Assembly: GCA_937860285.1 (NCBI GenBank) | Contig: CALMBS010000431.1 | Coordinates: 1-10,888, forward strand | Origin: an uncultured Chloroflexota bacterium | Lineage (GTDB): Bacteria; Chloroflexota; Dehalococcoidia; UBA2247; RBG-13-53-26 | Length of the DNA stretch: 10,888 nucleotides | Direction of reading: 5' to 3' | Shown: piece by piece, positions 1 to 7,220 of the stretch | Layout of the letters: each line of letters begins with the position of its first letter | Position numbering within the stretch: the stretch's first letter is position 1 | The notes under the pieces: generated by a model | What the model was told of the DNA's origin: nothing | The model's database searches: none | Seen by the model: the letters and a program-made list of their open reading frames with translations, nothing else | Position numbers and translations under genes: made by a program

Positions 1-293
1 CCGGCGAAGAGCGGAGGGAGCGGGTCGCCTACTGGCACGTGACGATCAACGGGCGCAAGGTTGACATCCCGTCTTATGTAGTCAAACCCGGCGATGCTGT
101 GGCCTGGAAGCCCAGCAGCGTCAACAAGGCCCTCTACAACCGGGCCATGGAGCGGATAGAGGCCAGGGTCGTCCCGGCGTGGCTGAGCCTGGACAAGAAT
201 GACCTTTCTGGCCGGGTACTCAGTCTCCCCGTTGCAGAGGAGATCACGACCAAGTTCGACAAGAAGATGGTCGTGGAGCACTACTCCCGGTAG
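1..293 (+). CDS. rpsD: 30S ribosomal protein S4, C-terminal part (5' end outside window)
   Basis: This is the last 96 codons of small-subunit protein uS4, which binds 16S rRNA early in 30S assembly. The reading frame is open from base 3 to the TAG at 291-293, so the start lies outside the window; an internal GTG at 39 is not the real start. The visible part holds the S4 RNA-binding fold, with HVTINGRKVDIPSYVVKPGD as its signature, then the conserved C-terminal features WLSLDKNDLSGRV and the terminal VVEHYSR. The segment before the signature reads EERRERVAYWH, where the family usually has something like ARQLVRHGH; it aligns without a gap, so I see divergence rather than a frameshift. rpoA follows after 21 bases, the usual rpsD-rpoA order. 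Confidence 0.95.
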   Translation, partial: GEERRERVAYWHVTINGRKVDIPSYVVKPGDAVAWKPSSVNKALYNRAMERIEARVVPAWLSLDKNDLSGRVLSLPVAEEITTKFDKKMVVEHYSR

Positions 294-300
294 CCTTGAA

Positions 301-306
301 AGGAGG
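301..306 (+). promoter_or_regulatory. Ribosome binding site of rpoA (fixes a TTG start)
   Basis: A perfect AGGAGG lies 8 bases before the TTG at 315. It supports TTG as the start codon of rpoA, and no better ATG or GTG lies nearby. It sits in the 21-base gap after rpsD. Confidence 0.85.
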
Positions 307-314
307 CGGTCGCT

Positions 315-1265
315 TTGTCGCACCTGGTGACACCAAGAGTCGAGTGTGTTGAGAGCGAAGGCAGCCACGGGCGTTTTGTGGCTGAACCGCTGGACAGAGG
401 ATTTGGCATTACCATCGGCAACGCCCTGCGGCGGGTGCTGCTGGGGTCATTGCGGGGGGCCGCGGTGACCTGGATCAGGATTGAAGGCATTCAGCATGAG
501 TTCTCTACCATTGCCCACATGAAGGAAGACGCCACCGAGTTTCTGCTGAACGTCAAGGGCCTGAGGTTCCGGCCCCTGACCGGGCAGGAAGGCAGGATGG
601 TGCTGGAGGTCGAGGGCGAGAGGGTGGTTCGGGCCAGTGACATCAAGTCCTCCACTGATTTCGAGATCGCCAACCCCGATCTCTACCTGGCGACCCTGGA
701 TTCGCCCAAGGCCAAGCTCTACGTGGAGTTCAACGTGGGGGTAGGCAAGGGCTACGTCCCGGCGACCCATGGGGATGGCCTGCCGATTGGGACCATTCCG
801 GTGGATGCCATCTACACTCCGGTGCAGAAGGTAAGCTACTCCGTGGAGCCGGTGCGCACCGGTCAGTACATCGGATATGAGAAGCTGCTGCTGGACGTCT
901 GGACCGACGGGACCATGTCGGCGGCGGAGGCCTTGAGCCAGAGCTCGCAGATACTCAAGGAGCAGTTTGCCACCTTCCTGGCGGTGGTGCAGGCCGGCAC
1001 CAGGGAGGCCGGCGGGCCGCCGGCCGCGGCGCTGGGCGTGTCCACAGAGCAGTACGAGATGCCGCTGGAGAAGCTGGGGCTTTCCCCCCGGGTGTTCAAC
1101 TGCCTGAGAAGGAACAAGATCACCAAGGTCGGGGAGCTGCTGGAAAAGAGCGAGCGGGACCTCATGGCGATGAAGAAGCTGGGAAGGAAGTCGCTGGAGG
1201 AGCTGAAGCAGCACTTGCAGGAAAAAGGACTGTCTTTGATGGCGGAAGAAGGCGATGAGACATAA
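315..1265 (+). CDS. rpoA: DNA-directed RNA polymerase alpha subunit
   Basis: The alpha subunit dimerises to nucleate RNA polymerase assembly, and its C-terminal domain contacts UP-element DNA and activators. The 316-residue protein has the normal length. The N-terminal domain (about 1-228) has the classic GFGITIGNALRRVLL stretch (residues 29-43) and IEGIQHEF (56-63). A linker rich in Gly, Ala and Pro (about 229-248) leads to the C-terminal domain (about 249-308). That domain keeps the helix-hairpin-helix DNA-contact residues: the SPRVFNCL segment holds the Arg and Asn-Cys-Leu matching Arg265 and Asn268 of E. coli, and LGRKSL holds the second contact loop. The TTG start has a perfect Shine-Dalgarno. 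The 3' end overlaps rplQ by 11 bases, so translation is probably coupled. Confidence 0.98.
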   Translation: MSHLVTPRVECVESEGSHGRFVAEPLDRGFGITIGNALRRVLLGSLRGAAVTWIRIEGIQHEFSTIAHMKEDATEFLLNVKGLRFRPLTGQEGRMVLEVEGERVVRASDIKSSTDFEIANPDLYLATLDSPKAKLYVEFNVGVGKGYVPATHGDGLPIGTIPVDAIYTPVQKVSYSVEPVRTGQYIGYEKLLLDVWTDGTMSAAEALSQSSQILKEQFATFLAVVQAGTREAGGPPAAALGVSTEQYEMPLEKLGLSPRVFNCLRRNKITKVGELLEKSERDLMAMKKLGRKSLEELKQHLQEKGLSLMAEEGDET

Positions 1266-1608
1266 AGTAGCAGGAAGCAACCTGTCGAGGCCCACCGGCC
1301 ACAGGATGTCGCTTTATCACAACCTGACCACGGAGCTCCTGGCCCACGAGCGCATAGTCACCACTGTGACCAAGGCCAAAGAGGTCAGGGGCATGGCGGA
1401 GAAGGTCATAACCCTGGGCAAGGAAGGCAGCCTGCACTCGCGCCGGCAGGCGCTGGTTCTGGTCCACGACAGGAAGGTGGTGGACAAGGTGTTCGACGAG
1501 CTGGCCAAGAAGTACGCGGATCGCAGCGGAGGCTACACCCGCATACTGAAGCTGGGTCCCCGCAAGGGGGATGCAGCCCCCATGGCGATCATCGAGCTGG
1601 TGAAGTAG
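1255..1608 (+). CDS. rplQ: 50S ribosomal protein L17
   Basis: Large-subunit protein bL17, 117 residues, the compact bacterial length. It begins MRHKVAGSNLSRPTGHRMSL, closely matching the family N-terminus (M-R-H-x-x-x-x-L-x-R-x-x-x-H-R), followed by LLAHERIVTTVTKAKEVR and the C-terminal GGYTRILKLGPRKGDAAPMA, typical of L17. The ATG lies inside the end of rpoA in a different frame, with AGAAGG-like purines just upstream. The rpoA-rplQ order is near universal in bacteria. L17 lies near the peptide exit tunnel. Nothing unusual is seen in the protein. Confidence 0.97.
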   Translation: MRHKVAGSNLSRPTGHRMSLYHNLTTELLAHERIVTTVTKAKEVRGMAEKVITLGKEGSLHSRRQALVLVHDRKVVDKVFDELAKKYADRSGGYTRILKLGPRKGDAAPMAIIELVK

Positions 1609-1657
1609 GACAGCCGGGGAGTGGCACATACAGGATTCGGGCGGGCCCAATAGAATT

Positions 1658-2407
1658 GTGTTGATTATGGAGTACGACGGGACGAGGTATCACGGTTCGC
1701 AGCTGCAGGCCGGCGCCCCCACCATTCAGGGCGAAGCCGAGACTGCCCTGTGCCGGCTGACGCGGGAGAAGACCCGCGTCGCCATGGCCAGCCGGACCGA
1801 TGCCGGTGTCCACGCCAGGGGCCAGGTGGCGAGCTTCCTTTCCCGGGCCTCGTTTGCCGCCGGGACCTGGGTGAAGGCCATGAATCACTTCCTGCCGGAA
1901 GACATCTGCGTCAGGGCCGCCTACCGGGTGGATGGGGGCTTCGACGTGCGGCGGCATGCGGTGAGCCGCGAGTACCGCTATCACATCCTCAACCGCTCCA
2001 CGCCGTCACCGCTGTGGCGGCATCTCTGCGAGCTGGTGCCGCAGCGCCTGGATGTTGAGGCCATGGACGCTGCCTGCTCGGTCCTGGTCGGGGAACACGA
2101 CTTCGCGCCCTTCGCGCCGGCAACCTATGCCCGCTCCACGCAGCGCCGGGCGCTCCGGGCCGGGGTCAGCCGCAGGCAGGACCTGGTTACCTTCATCATG
2201 GAGGCCACGTCCTTCCTGCCGCACCAGGTACGCAACACCGTGGGCGGGCTGATCAAAGTGGGCCTGCACAAGATGAGCGTGGAGGACTTCCGCCATGGGG
2301 CCATGCAGGGGAAGGCCGGAACCATAGGGCCGACGGCGCCGTCGCGGGGGTTGTGCCTGATGAACGTCAACTATCGCGGGTTTCCCCCTTCTGAGGAGAT
2401 ATCATGA
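1658..2407 (+). CDS. truA: tRNA pseudouridine(38-40) synthase TruA
   Basis: TruA converts uridines 38-40 in the anticodon arm of many tRNAs to pseudouridine. The 249-residue product shows EYDGTRYHG (residues 5-13) and the catalytic loop SRTDAGVHA (45-53), with Asp48 as the expected nucleophile. It also shows FLPEDI (about 77-82), the arginine-rich SREYRYHILNR, and the C-terminal FLPHQVRNTVGGL motif. The family often has HGWQ where this protein has HGSQ. The GTG at 1658 is the best standard start but has no clear Shine-Dalgarno. The frame stays open back to 1604, and codons for Asn-Arg-Ile just upstream fit the family N-terminus, so the real start may lie further 5' (see findings). The gene overlaps rplM by ATGA, as expected for a coupled operon. 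Confidence 0.93.
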   Translation: MLIMEYDGTRYHGSQLQAGAPTIQGEAETALCRLTREKTRVAMASRTDAGVHARGQVASFLSRASFAAGTWVKAMNHFLPEDICVRAAYRVDGGFDVRRHAVSREYRYHILNRSTPSPLWRHLCELVPQRLDVEAMDAACSVLVGEHDFAPFAPATYARSTQRRALRAGVSRRQDLVTFIMEATSFLPHQVRNTVGGLIKVGLHKMSVEDFRHGAMQGKAGTIGPTAPSRGLCLMNVNYRGFPPSEEIS

Positions 2408-2838
2408 CATATAGCGCAAAGGCTTCCGAAGTCAAACGCCAGTGGCACGTAATCGACGCATCGGGGAAGACCCTGGGCAGGCTGGCCGCCGAAGTGGCCG
2501 GGCTGCTCGAGGGCAAGCACAAGACGATGTACTCGCCTCACGCCGATGTCGGGGATTTCGTGGTGGTGGTCAACGCCACCAAGATCCGGGTCACTGGCAA
2601 GAAGACGGAGGACAAGATATACCGTCACCATACCAACTACCCCGGCGGGTTGAGGAGCGTGGCCTATGGCGACATGGCCGCGCGGCATCCCACCCGCCCG
2701 CTGGAGATAGCGGTCAAGGGCATGCTCCCGCACAACAGCAGGGGTCGGACCATGGCCAGAAGGCTGAAGGTCTACGCTGGGAGCACCCACCCGCACGAGG
2801 CTCAGGTAAAGGGCACAACGGAGGCGTCAAGTGGCTGA
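2404..2838 (+). CDS. rplM: 50S ribosomal protein L13
   Basis: Large-subunit protein uL13, 144 residues, an early 23S rRNA assembly protein. Diagnostic segments are WHVIDASGKTLGRLA near the N-terminus, GDFVVVVNA, RHHTNYPGGLR and the L13 signature VKGMLPHNSRGRTMARRLKV, followed by YAGSTHPHEAQ. The ATG forms an ATGA overlap with the truA stop, and GAGGAG at 2393-2398 is a good ribosome binding site inside truA. The 3' end overlaps rpsI by 8 bases. The L13-S9 pairing is conserved throughout bacteria. Confidence 0.98.
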   Translation: MTYSAKASEVKRQWHVIDASGKTLGRLAAEVAGLLEGKHKTMYSPHADVGDFVVVVNATKIRVTGKKTEDKIYRHHTNYPGGLRSVAYGDMAARHPTRPLEIAVKGMLPHNSRGRTMARRLKVYAGSTHPHEAQVKGTTEASSG

Positions 2839-3226
2839 ACGGAAGCATTACTACGGGACCGGACGAAGGAAGACCGCGATTGCCAGGGTGAAGCTGCTGC
2901 CTGGCGGCGGCAGCGTCGTGGTGAATGACCGGCCGCTGCAGGAAGCCTTCCCCGATGAGCCCCTGCGGGAAGTCATCTACCAGGCCTTCAAGGTGACCAA
3001 CACCCAGGACAAGTTCGGCGTAGCCGCCAAAGTGGCCGGGGGTGGCATCGCGGGGCAGGCCGCAGCGCTCCGCCACGGCATCGCGCGGGCCCTGGTGCAG
3101 GCTGACGAAGGGCTGAAGCCCGTGCTGAGGCAGCACGGGTTGCTCACCCGGGACGCCCGGATCAAAGAACGCAAGAAGTACGGCCTGAAGCGTGCGCGCA
3201 AGGCGCCGCAGTACACCAAGCGTTAG
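2831..3226 (+). CDS. rpsI: 30S ribosomal protein S9
   Basis: Small-subunit protein uS9, 131 residues. Its C-terminal tail reaches the ribosomal P site. It starts with GTG (VAERKHYYGTGRRKTAIARV), supported by GGAGG at 2820-2824 six bases upstream. The YGTGRRKTAIARV box, the AGGGIAGQAAALRHGIARAL segment and the basic C-terminus ending QYTKR are all typical of S9, and the length is normal. The start lies inside the end of rplM, so translation is probably coupled. It is the last plus-strand gene here; the genes beyond are convergent. Confidence 0.98.
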   Translation: MAERKHYYGTGRRKTAIARVKLLPGGGSVVVNDRPLQEAFPDEPLREVIYQAFKVTNTQDKFGVAAKVAGGGIAGQAAALRHGIARALVQADEGLKPVLRQHGLLTRDARIKERKKYGLKRARKAPQYTKR

Positions 3227-3260
3227 GCCGGGTCCGGCTTCCGCACCGAGGACAGGGTTC

Positions 3261-3290
3261 CCGCCGGGGGATGTGAGCATGCCCCGGCGG
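3261..3290 (+). terminator. GC-rich hairpin after rpsI, possible terminator
   Basis: A perfect 9-bp inverted repeat, CCGCCGGGG (3261-3269) and CCCCGGCGG (3282-3290), with a 12-base loop, starts 35 bases after the rpsI stop. No T-tract follows on either strand, so it is not a canonical intrinsic terminator. It may be a Rho-independent signal of the T-poor type seen in GC-rich genomes, or an mRNA 3' stabiliser. The structure is seen directly; the role is inferred from its place at the end of the ribosomal protein block. Confidence 0.4.
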
Positions 3291-3327
3291 AGGTGGCTCT
3301 GCGGTCATCGTGGGGAAGGGTGTCTCC

Positions 3328-3358
3328 AGAGAAACGCTCCACCGTTACGGGGGTGGAG
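3328..3358 (-). terminator. Hairpin plus short T-tract after the isomerase gene, probable terminator
   Basis: Read on the minus strand, CTCCACC and GGTGGAG form a 7-bp stem with an 8-base loop, followed after two bases by TTTCTCT. It lies about 30 bases past the TAG of the phosphoglucose/phosphomannose isomerase gene. This is the right place and orientation to end the minus-strand operon before it runs into the ribosomal protein genes. The stem is short and the T-tract is interrupted, so it may be leaky. Confidence 0.5.
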
Positions 3359-3388
3359 TGAATGCGGTCTGGAGAAGGCGGGGGATGC

Positions 3389-4453
3389 CTATTCGGCTTG
3401 GGCCAGCCGGGACTTCAGCGTGTCGATCACGGGCACGGGTGTGGGATCGGTGCGGTTGAGCATAGCCAGGTAGAAGCTCACGTAGTCGCCGAGGAGCACC
3501 ATTCCGGTCATCTGCGCCAGAGCGCTCTTGCCGCTGGACTCCACCCTCCTGTGCTTGATTCCGGCCTGGGCCAGGATCTCGCTGGTGATGTCGTAGCGGA
3601 GGGAGGTGCGCGGGTGAAGCGAGGGGGAATGGAGCAGCACCACCATGGCCTTCTGCCGGAGCTCGGCCGGCAGGGGGAAGCCCACCACGGCGTTGTGGTT
3701 CAGCTCGGGGAAGAGCTCGTGGAAGGCCCAGGCCTTGCTGTTCTCGTTGATCTGGCTCTTCCAGCGAAGGGCCACGTCTGACAGCAACCCTGCGCCGTAG
3801 ATGACTGCCAGACGGCCGAAGAGGTCCGCTGCTACCTGCTTGGCCACGTTGGCGTCCAGGGGCACCTTCTCCGACGCGCTGTCCTCGATGCGCTTCATTA
3901 GCGCGAGGGTCTCCTTCATGTCGGCCGACTTGTCCTCCACGATGCGAAGGCTGTGGAAAATGCCCAGCAGCGAAATGAAGCTGTGGGCGAAGGCGGCCCT
4001 GGGAGGGGCCTCGTAGTCGATGGTGAGCACCGGCACGCGCTCCTTCTCTGCCATGGCCTTGAGCTTGCCGCCGGTGGTGAGCACGATCTTCTTCGCCTGT
4101 GTGCGCAGAGACTCGGAGAAGCAGGAGAGCGTTTCCTCCGTGTTGCCGGAGTAGCTGGAGAAGACCACCAGCGTATTGCGGTCCACAAACGGCGGCAGGC
4201 CGTAGTCGCGGTGGACCCAGACCGGCCTGGTGTTCTCCAGCATGGCCAGGCGGCGAACGAAATCCCCGCCGATGGCGGACCCGCCCATGCCGGCAATGAC
4301 CACCTTCTCGACCTTGAGGTAGTCCCGCGGGTAGTTGAAGTCCGTGGCGATGTGCCAGGCCCTCTGGCACTGCTCCGGGAACTGGTGCAGATGCCGCAAC
4401 ATGCCGGACGGGTCAAGCTGGCGATAGGTATCCGGGCTTTCCAGTAGACTCAT
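3389..4453 (-). CDS. Bifunctional phosphoglucose/phosphomannose isomerase
   Basis: The predicted enzyme interconverts glucose-6-P, mannose-6-P and fructose-6-P. It belongs to the small archaeal-type SIS-domain family (TIGR02128-like), also found in some bacteria instead of classical Pgi. The 354 residues contain two SIS lobes. Visible motifs are GMGGSAIGGD (55-64), the phosphate-binding SSYSGNTEET (99-108), QINENSK (234-240) with the likely catalytic Glu237, and LNHN (251-254) with the likely ring-opening His253. SGKSALAQM (307-315) holds a conserved-position Lys309. The residue after LNHN is Ala, where I expect Glu in most relatives; it is not one of the residues I know as catalytic. ATG at 4453 is preceded by GGGGGTG. 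The stop of the mutase gene is only 3 bases upstream, so the two are almost certainly co-translated. Classical PGI motifs are absent. Confidence 0.9.
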   Translation of the reverse strand: MSLLESPDTYRQLDPSGMLRHLHQFPEQCQRAWHIATDFNYPRDYLKVEKVVIAGMGGSAIGGDFVRRLAMLENTRPVWVHRDYGLPPFVDRNTLVVFSSYSGNTEETLSCFSESLRTQAKKIVLTTGGKLKAMAEKERVPVLTIDYEAPPRAAFAHSFISLLGIFHSLRIVEDKSADMKETLALMKRIEDSASEKVPLDANVAKQVAADLFGRLAVIYGAGLLSDVALRWKSQINENSKAWAFHELFPELNHNAVVGFPLPAELRQKAMVVLLHSPSLHPRTSLRYDITSEILAQAGIKHRRVESSGKSALAQMTGMVLLGDYVSFYLAMLNRTDPTPVPVIDTLKSRLAQAE

Positions 4454-4456
4454 AGT

Positions 4457-5881
4457 TCACACCCCCAGCAGTCTTCTCCCCTCGGCAATGATGGAGTTCG
4501 CCTGCTCCAGGCTGGCGGCCTCGGCGTAGATGCGCAGTATGGGCTCAGTGCCGGAGAAGCGGACCAGCAGCCAGGAGCCGTCTGACAGGGTGAAGTGGTA
4601 GCCATCGGCCTGGTTGAGCTTGACGACATTCAGGGGGCCGATCCGGGCAGGGGGTTGGTTGGCGATGCGGCCGATGATCTTCTCCCGGTCGGCGGGCGGG
4701 AACTCCAGGTCCAAGCGGTTGTAGTGGTGCGGGCCTACCTTCTGGTAGAGGTGGCCGATCAGCTGGGATGGCGACATGGCGAGCTTCCTCATCAGGTCCA
4801 GAAGGAAGAGGCCGGCCAGTATGCCGTCGCGCTCCGGTATGTGGCCGCGGAACCCGAAGCCGCTGCTCTCCTCCCCGCCAATGAGCGCGTTCTGGGACAT
4901 CATGATGGGGGCCACGTACTTGAATCCCACCTTGGTCTCGTAGACCGGCACGTCGTAGAGCTTTCCGAGCTTGTTCAGCATGCTGGTGGTAGTCACGGTC
5001 CTCACCATGGGCCCGCGTTCGCCTCGCACCTCGAAGAGGTACAGGGCCAGCAGCGCAAATATCTGCAGCGGGGTGAGCGGGTGTCCCTGCTCGTCCACTA
5101 CCCCTATCCGGTCCGCGTCGCCGTCCGTGGCCAATCCGATGGCGGAGCCGTTCTGCCTGATGGTGGCGGAGAGCTTCGTCAGGTGCCTGGCAATCGGCTC
5201 CGGCTGGATCCCGGGGAAGAGCGGGTTCCGTTCGCCGTTGATCTCGATGACCTCCGTGCGTCCTGACTCCAGTATCCCCTTGAAGTAGCCGGACCCGGCG
5301 CCGAACATGGAGTCCACCGTGATTCTCAATCCGGAGTCGCGGAGGCCCTGGATGTCCACCAGGCTGGAGATATGCTGGATGTAGGCGGGCGCCAGATCGA
5401 CGTACCTTATGAGCCCACGGTTCAGGCCCTCTTCCAGGGGCATGGTGCTGGCCCTGTCCTGGGCCATTATCTGCGGCAGACGGGACTCGACCTCGGCTTC
5501 CACCGCAGTGGGGGCGCTGGAGCCATCGGCGGACTTGATCTTGAAGCCGTTCCACTGGCCCGGGTTGTGGCTGGCCGTGATGATCACGGCGCCGGCGGCC
5601 TTGTGCTGCGTCACGCCGTAGCTTACCACCGGCGTGGGGGTTGCCTGGGGACAAAGGCTGGTCTTGATGTCGTTGCCGGCAAAGACCTCGGCCACCGCCG
5701 CGGCAAAGCGCTCGGAGGCGAACCGGGTATCGTATCCCACCACCATGCCACGGGGGGCGAGTCCCTTGTCCCGCAGGTACTCCGCCACACTTTGAGCGCA
5801 ATAGCGGACGTTGGCGAAGGTGAAGTCGTCGGCGATGATGCCGCGCCAGCCGTCCGTACCGAATTTTATCTTCGGAACCAT
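4457..5881 (-). CDS. Phosphoglucomutase/phosphomannomutase (alpha-D-phosphohexomutase family)
   Basis: Moves phosphate between C6 and C1 of hexoses (glucose-6-P/glucose-1-P and probably mannose-6-P/mannose-1-P), feeding sugar-nucleotide synthesis. The 474 residues show the four-domain layout. The N-terminal KFGTDGWRGI (6-15) is followed by the phosphoserine loop TASHNP (102-107, active Ser104) and the Mg-binding DGDADR (253-258). The sugar-binding loop is GEESSGFGFRGHIPERDG (336-353), and the phosphate-binding loop RFSGTEP (441-447) lies near the C-terminus. All key residues are present, so the enzyme should be active. The sugar loop alone does not separate PGM from PMM; pairing with a phosphoglucose/phosphomannose isomerase gene suggests dual use. 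The start ATG at 5881 has only a weak purine stretch upstream. metK ends 23 bases upstream. Confidence 0.92.
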   Translation of the reverse strand: MVPKIKFGTDGWRGIIADDFTFANVRYCAQSVAEYLRDKGLAPRGMVVGYDTRFASERFAAAVAEVFAGNDIKTSLCPQATPTPVVSYGVTQHKAAGAVIITASHNPGQWNGFKIKSADGSSAPTAVEAEVESRLPQIMAQDRASTMPLEEGLNRGLIRYVDLAPAYIQHISSLVDIQGLRDSGLRITVDSMFGAGSGYFKGILESGRTEVIEINGERNPLFPGIQPEPIARHLTKLSATIRQNGSAIGLATDGDADRIGVVDEQGHPLTPLQIFALLALYLFEVRGERGPMVRTVTTTSMLNKLGKLYDVPVYETKVGFKYVAPIMMSQNALIGGEESSGFGFRGHIPERDGILAGLFLLDLMRKLAMSPSQLIGHLYQKVGPHHYNRLDLEFPPADREKIIGRIANQPPARIGPLNVVKLNQADGYHFTLSDGSWLLVRFSGTEPILRIYAEAASLEQANSIIAEGRRLLGV

Positions 5882-5904
5882 CGTGTTTCTCGGCCCTCTG
5901 GTGA

Positions 5905-7116
5905 TCAGGAGAGGCCGGCGTCGGCCTTCAAGGCGGCCGCCTTGTCCGTCTTCTCCCAGGGGAGGTCCAGGTCGTCGCGGCCGAAGTGGCCGTAGGCTGC
6001 TGTCTGCTTGTAGATGGGCCGGCGCAGCCTCAGCGTGTCGATGATGGCGCCCGGCCGGAAATCGAAGTGCTTGTTCACCAGCTTCAGTATCAGGGCTTCA
6101 TCGACCTTGGCGGTGCCGAAGGTCTCGATGGATATGGAGAGAGGATGGGCTATCCCGATGGCGTAGGCTACCTGGATCTCCAGGCGGTCCGCCAGTCCGG
6201 CCGCGACCACGTTCTTCGCGGCGTAGCGGGCGAAGTAGGCGGCGGAGCGGTCCACCTTGGTGGGGTCCTTGCCGGAGAAGGCCCCGCCGCCGTGGCGGGC
6301 CACGCCTCCGTAGGTGTCCACCAGGATCTTGCGGCCGGTGAGACCGGTGTCGCCCATCGGACCGCCGATGACGAAACGCCCGGTGGCGTTGATATAGATC
6401 TTGGTCTTCTTGTCCATCAGCCTGCCCGGGACGATCTTGTTGATGACCACCTCGCGGATGTCGCGGTGGATGACGTCGTTGCTGATGGTCTCGCTGTGCT
6501 GGGCGCCGATGACCACTGCTTCTATGCGCTTGGGCACCCCATACTCGTACTCCACGGTGACCTGGGACTTGCCGTCCGGGCGCAGGTAGGGGAGGGTGCC
6601 GTCCTTTCGCACCTCGGCCAGGCGGCGGCACAGCTTGTGAGAGAGGACCAGGGGCAGGGGCATGAGCTCGGGGGTCTCGTTGCAGGCGAAGCCGATCATC
6701 ATTCCCTGGTCGCCGGCCCCCAGGCACTCCTTCTCGTCGGCCTCTTTCTTGTCCCGGGTCTCGATGCACTGGTCCACGCCCATGGCGATGTCCGTGGACT
6801 GCTCCTTAATGGCCGTGACCACACCGCAGGTCTCGCCGTCGAAGCCGTACTTGGCCCGGGTGTACCCGATCTGCCAGACCGTCTCGCGGACTATCTGGGG
6901 TATCTCCACGTAGCAGTTGGTGGTGATCTCGCCCATCACCACCACCAGGCCCGTGGTCACGGAGGTCTCGCAGGCGACCCTGGCCATGGGGTCCTTGGAC
7001 AGGATGGCATCCAGCACCGAGTCCGATATCAGGTCGCACATCTTGTCCGGGTGCCCTTCAGTGACGGACTCCGATGTCATCAGGTACGAGTTGGATCTAA
7101 TGAAGTTCAGTGTCAT
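5905..7116 (-). CDS. metK: S-adenosylmethionine synthetase (methionine adenosyltransferase)
   Basis: Makes S-adenosylmethionine from methionine and ATP, releasing phosphate and pyrophosphate. The 403-residue protein is of normal bacterial length. It shows SESVTEGHPDK (15-25) with the catalytic His22 and metal-binding Asp24, and the ATP-binding GAGDQG (133-138). It also shows GRFVIGGPMGDTGLTGRKI (246-264) and the glycine-rich P-loop GGGAFSGKDPTKVDRS (276-291). The three-domain MetK fold is complete. The ATG at 7116 has purine-rich AGGAGATTAGAGAGAG directly before it. It follows ahcY on the same strand after 93 bases, most of which is a tandem duplication. Co-transcription with ahcY fits the shared methyl cycle, since SAM made here is returned as SAH for AhcY. 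No SAM-I type riboswitch motif is visible before it. Confidence 0.97.
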   Translation of the reverse strand: MTLNFIRSNSYLMTSESVTEGHPDKMCDLISDSVLDAILSKDPMARVACETSVTTGLVVVMGEITTNCYVEIPQIVRETVWQIGYTRAKYGFDGETCGVVTAIKEQSTDIAMGVDQCIETRDKKEADEKECLGAGDQGMMIGFACNETPELMPLPLVLSHKLCRRLAEVRKDGTLPYLRPDGKSQVTVEYEYGVPKRIEAVVIGAQHSETISNDVIHRDIREVVINKIVPGRLMDKKTKIYINATGRFVIGGPMGDTGLTGRKILVDTYGGVARHGGGAFSGKDPTKVDRSAAYFARYAAKNVVAAGLADRLEIQVAYAIGIAHPLSISIETFGTAKVDEALILKLVNKHFDFRPGAIIDTLRLRRPIYKQTAAYGHFGRDDLDLPWEKTDKAAALKADAGLS

Positions 7117-7152
7117 CTCTCTCTAATCTCCTAGCGCAAATGAGTGAACTGG

Positions 7153-7220
7153 TGTGCCCGTGCACCTGAGCTCTGCACCCTATGTGCCCGTGCACCTAAG
7201 CTCTGCACCCTATGTGCCCA
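7153..7220. repeat. 30-bp tandem duplication across the ahcY stop codon
   Basis: Two adjacent 30-base copies, 7154-7183 and 7184-7213, differ at one base (G at 7168, A at 7198), followed by a further 7-base partial copy (7214-7220). The partial copy and the first few bases of copy 2 lie in the last codons and TAG of ahcY. Each copy holds the palindrome GTGCAC, and one also has GAGCTC. Because the unit is a multiple of three, the ahcY frame meets Gly-Thr-stop again after ten codons. The arrangement looks like a recent duplication of the ahcY 3' end extending toward metK. Confidence 0.95.

Noticed and set aside
447..1295. Minus-strand open frame (282 codons) opposite rpoA
   Set aside because: Shadow of rpoA; composition rich in Leu, His and Gln with no family resemblance.
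3227..3238. Inverted repeat GCCGG/CCGGC right after the rpsI stop
   Set aside because: The loop is only two bases, the stem is effectively 4 bp, and only two T follow; too weak to call.
3362..3781. Plus-strand open frame after rpsI
   Set aside because: It overlaps the isomerase gene on the opposite strand, and its start region contains the terminator hairpin. No domain is seen.
5986..7134. Plus-strand open frame (382 codons) opposite metK
   Set aside because: It is antisense to a complete MetK, with biased composition, no motifs and no ribosome binding site that stands out.
7117..7209. SAM riboswitch before metK
   Set aside because: I looked for the SAM-I and SAM-II cores in the gap and found only the tandem duplication and the ribosome binding site. 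No core motif is visible.
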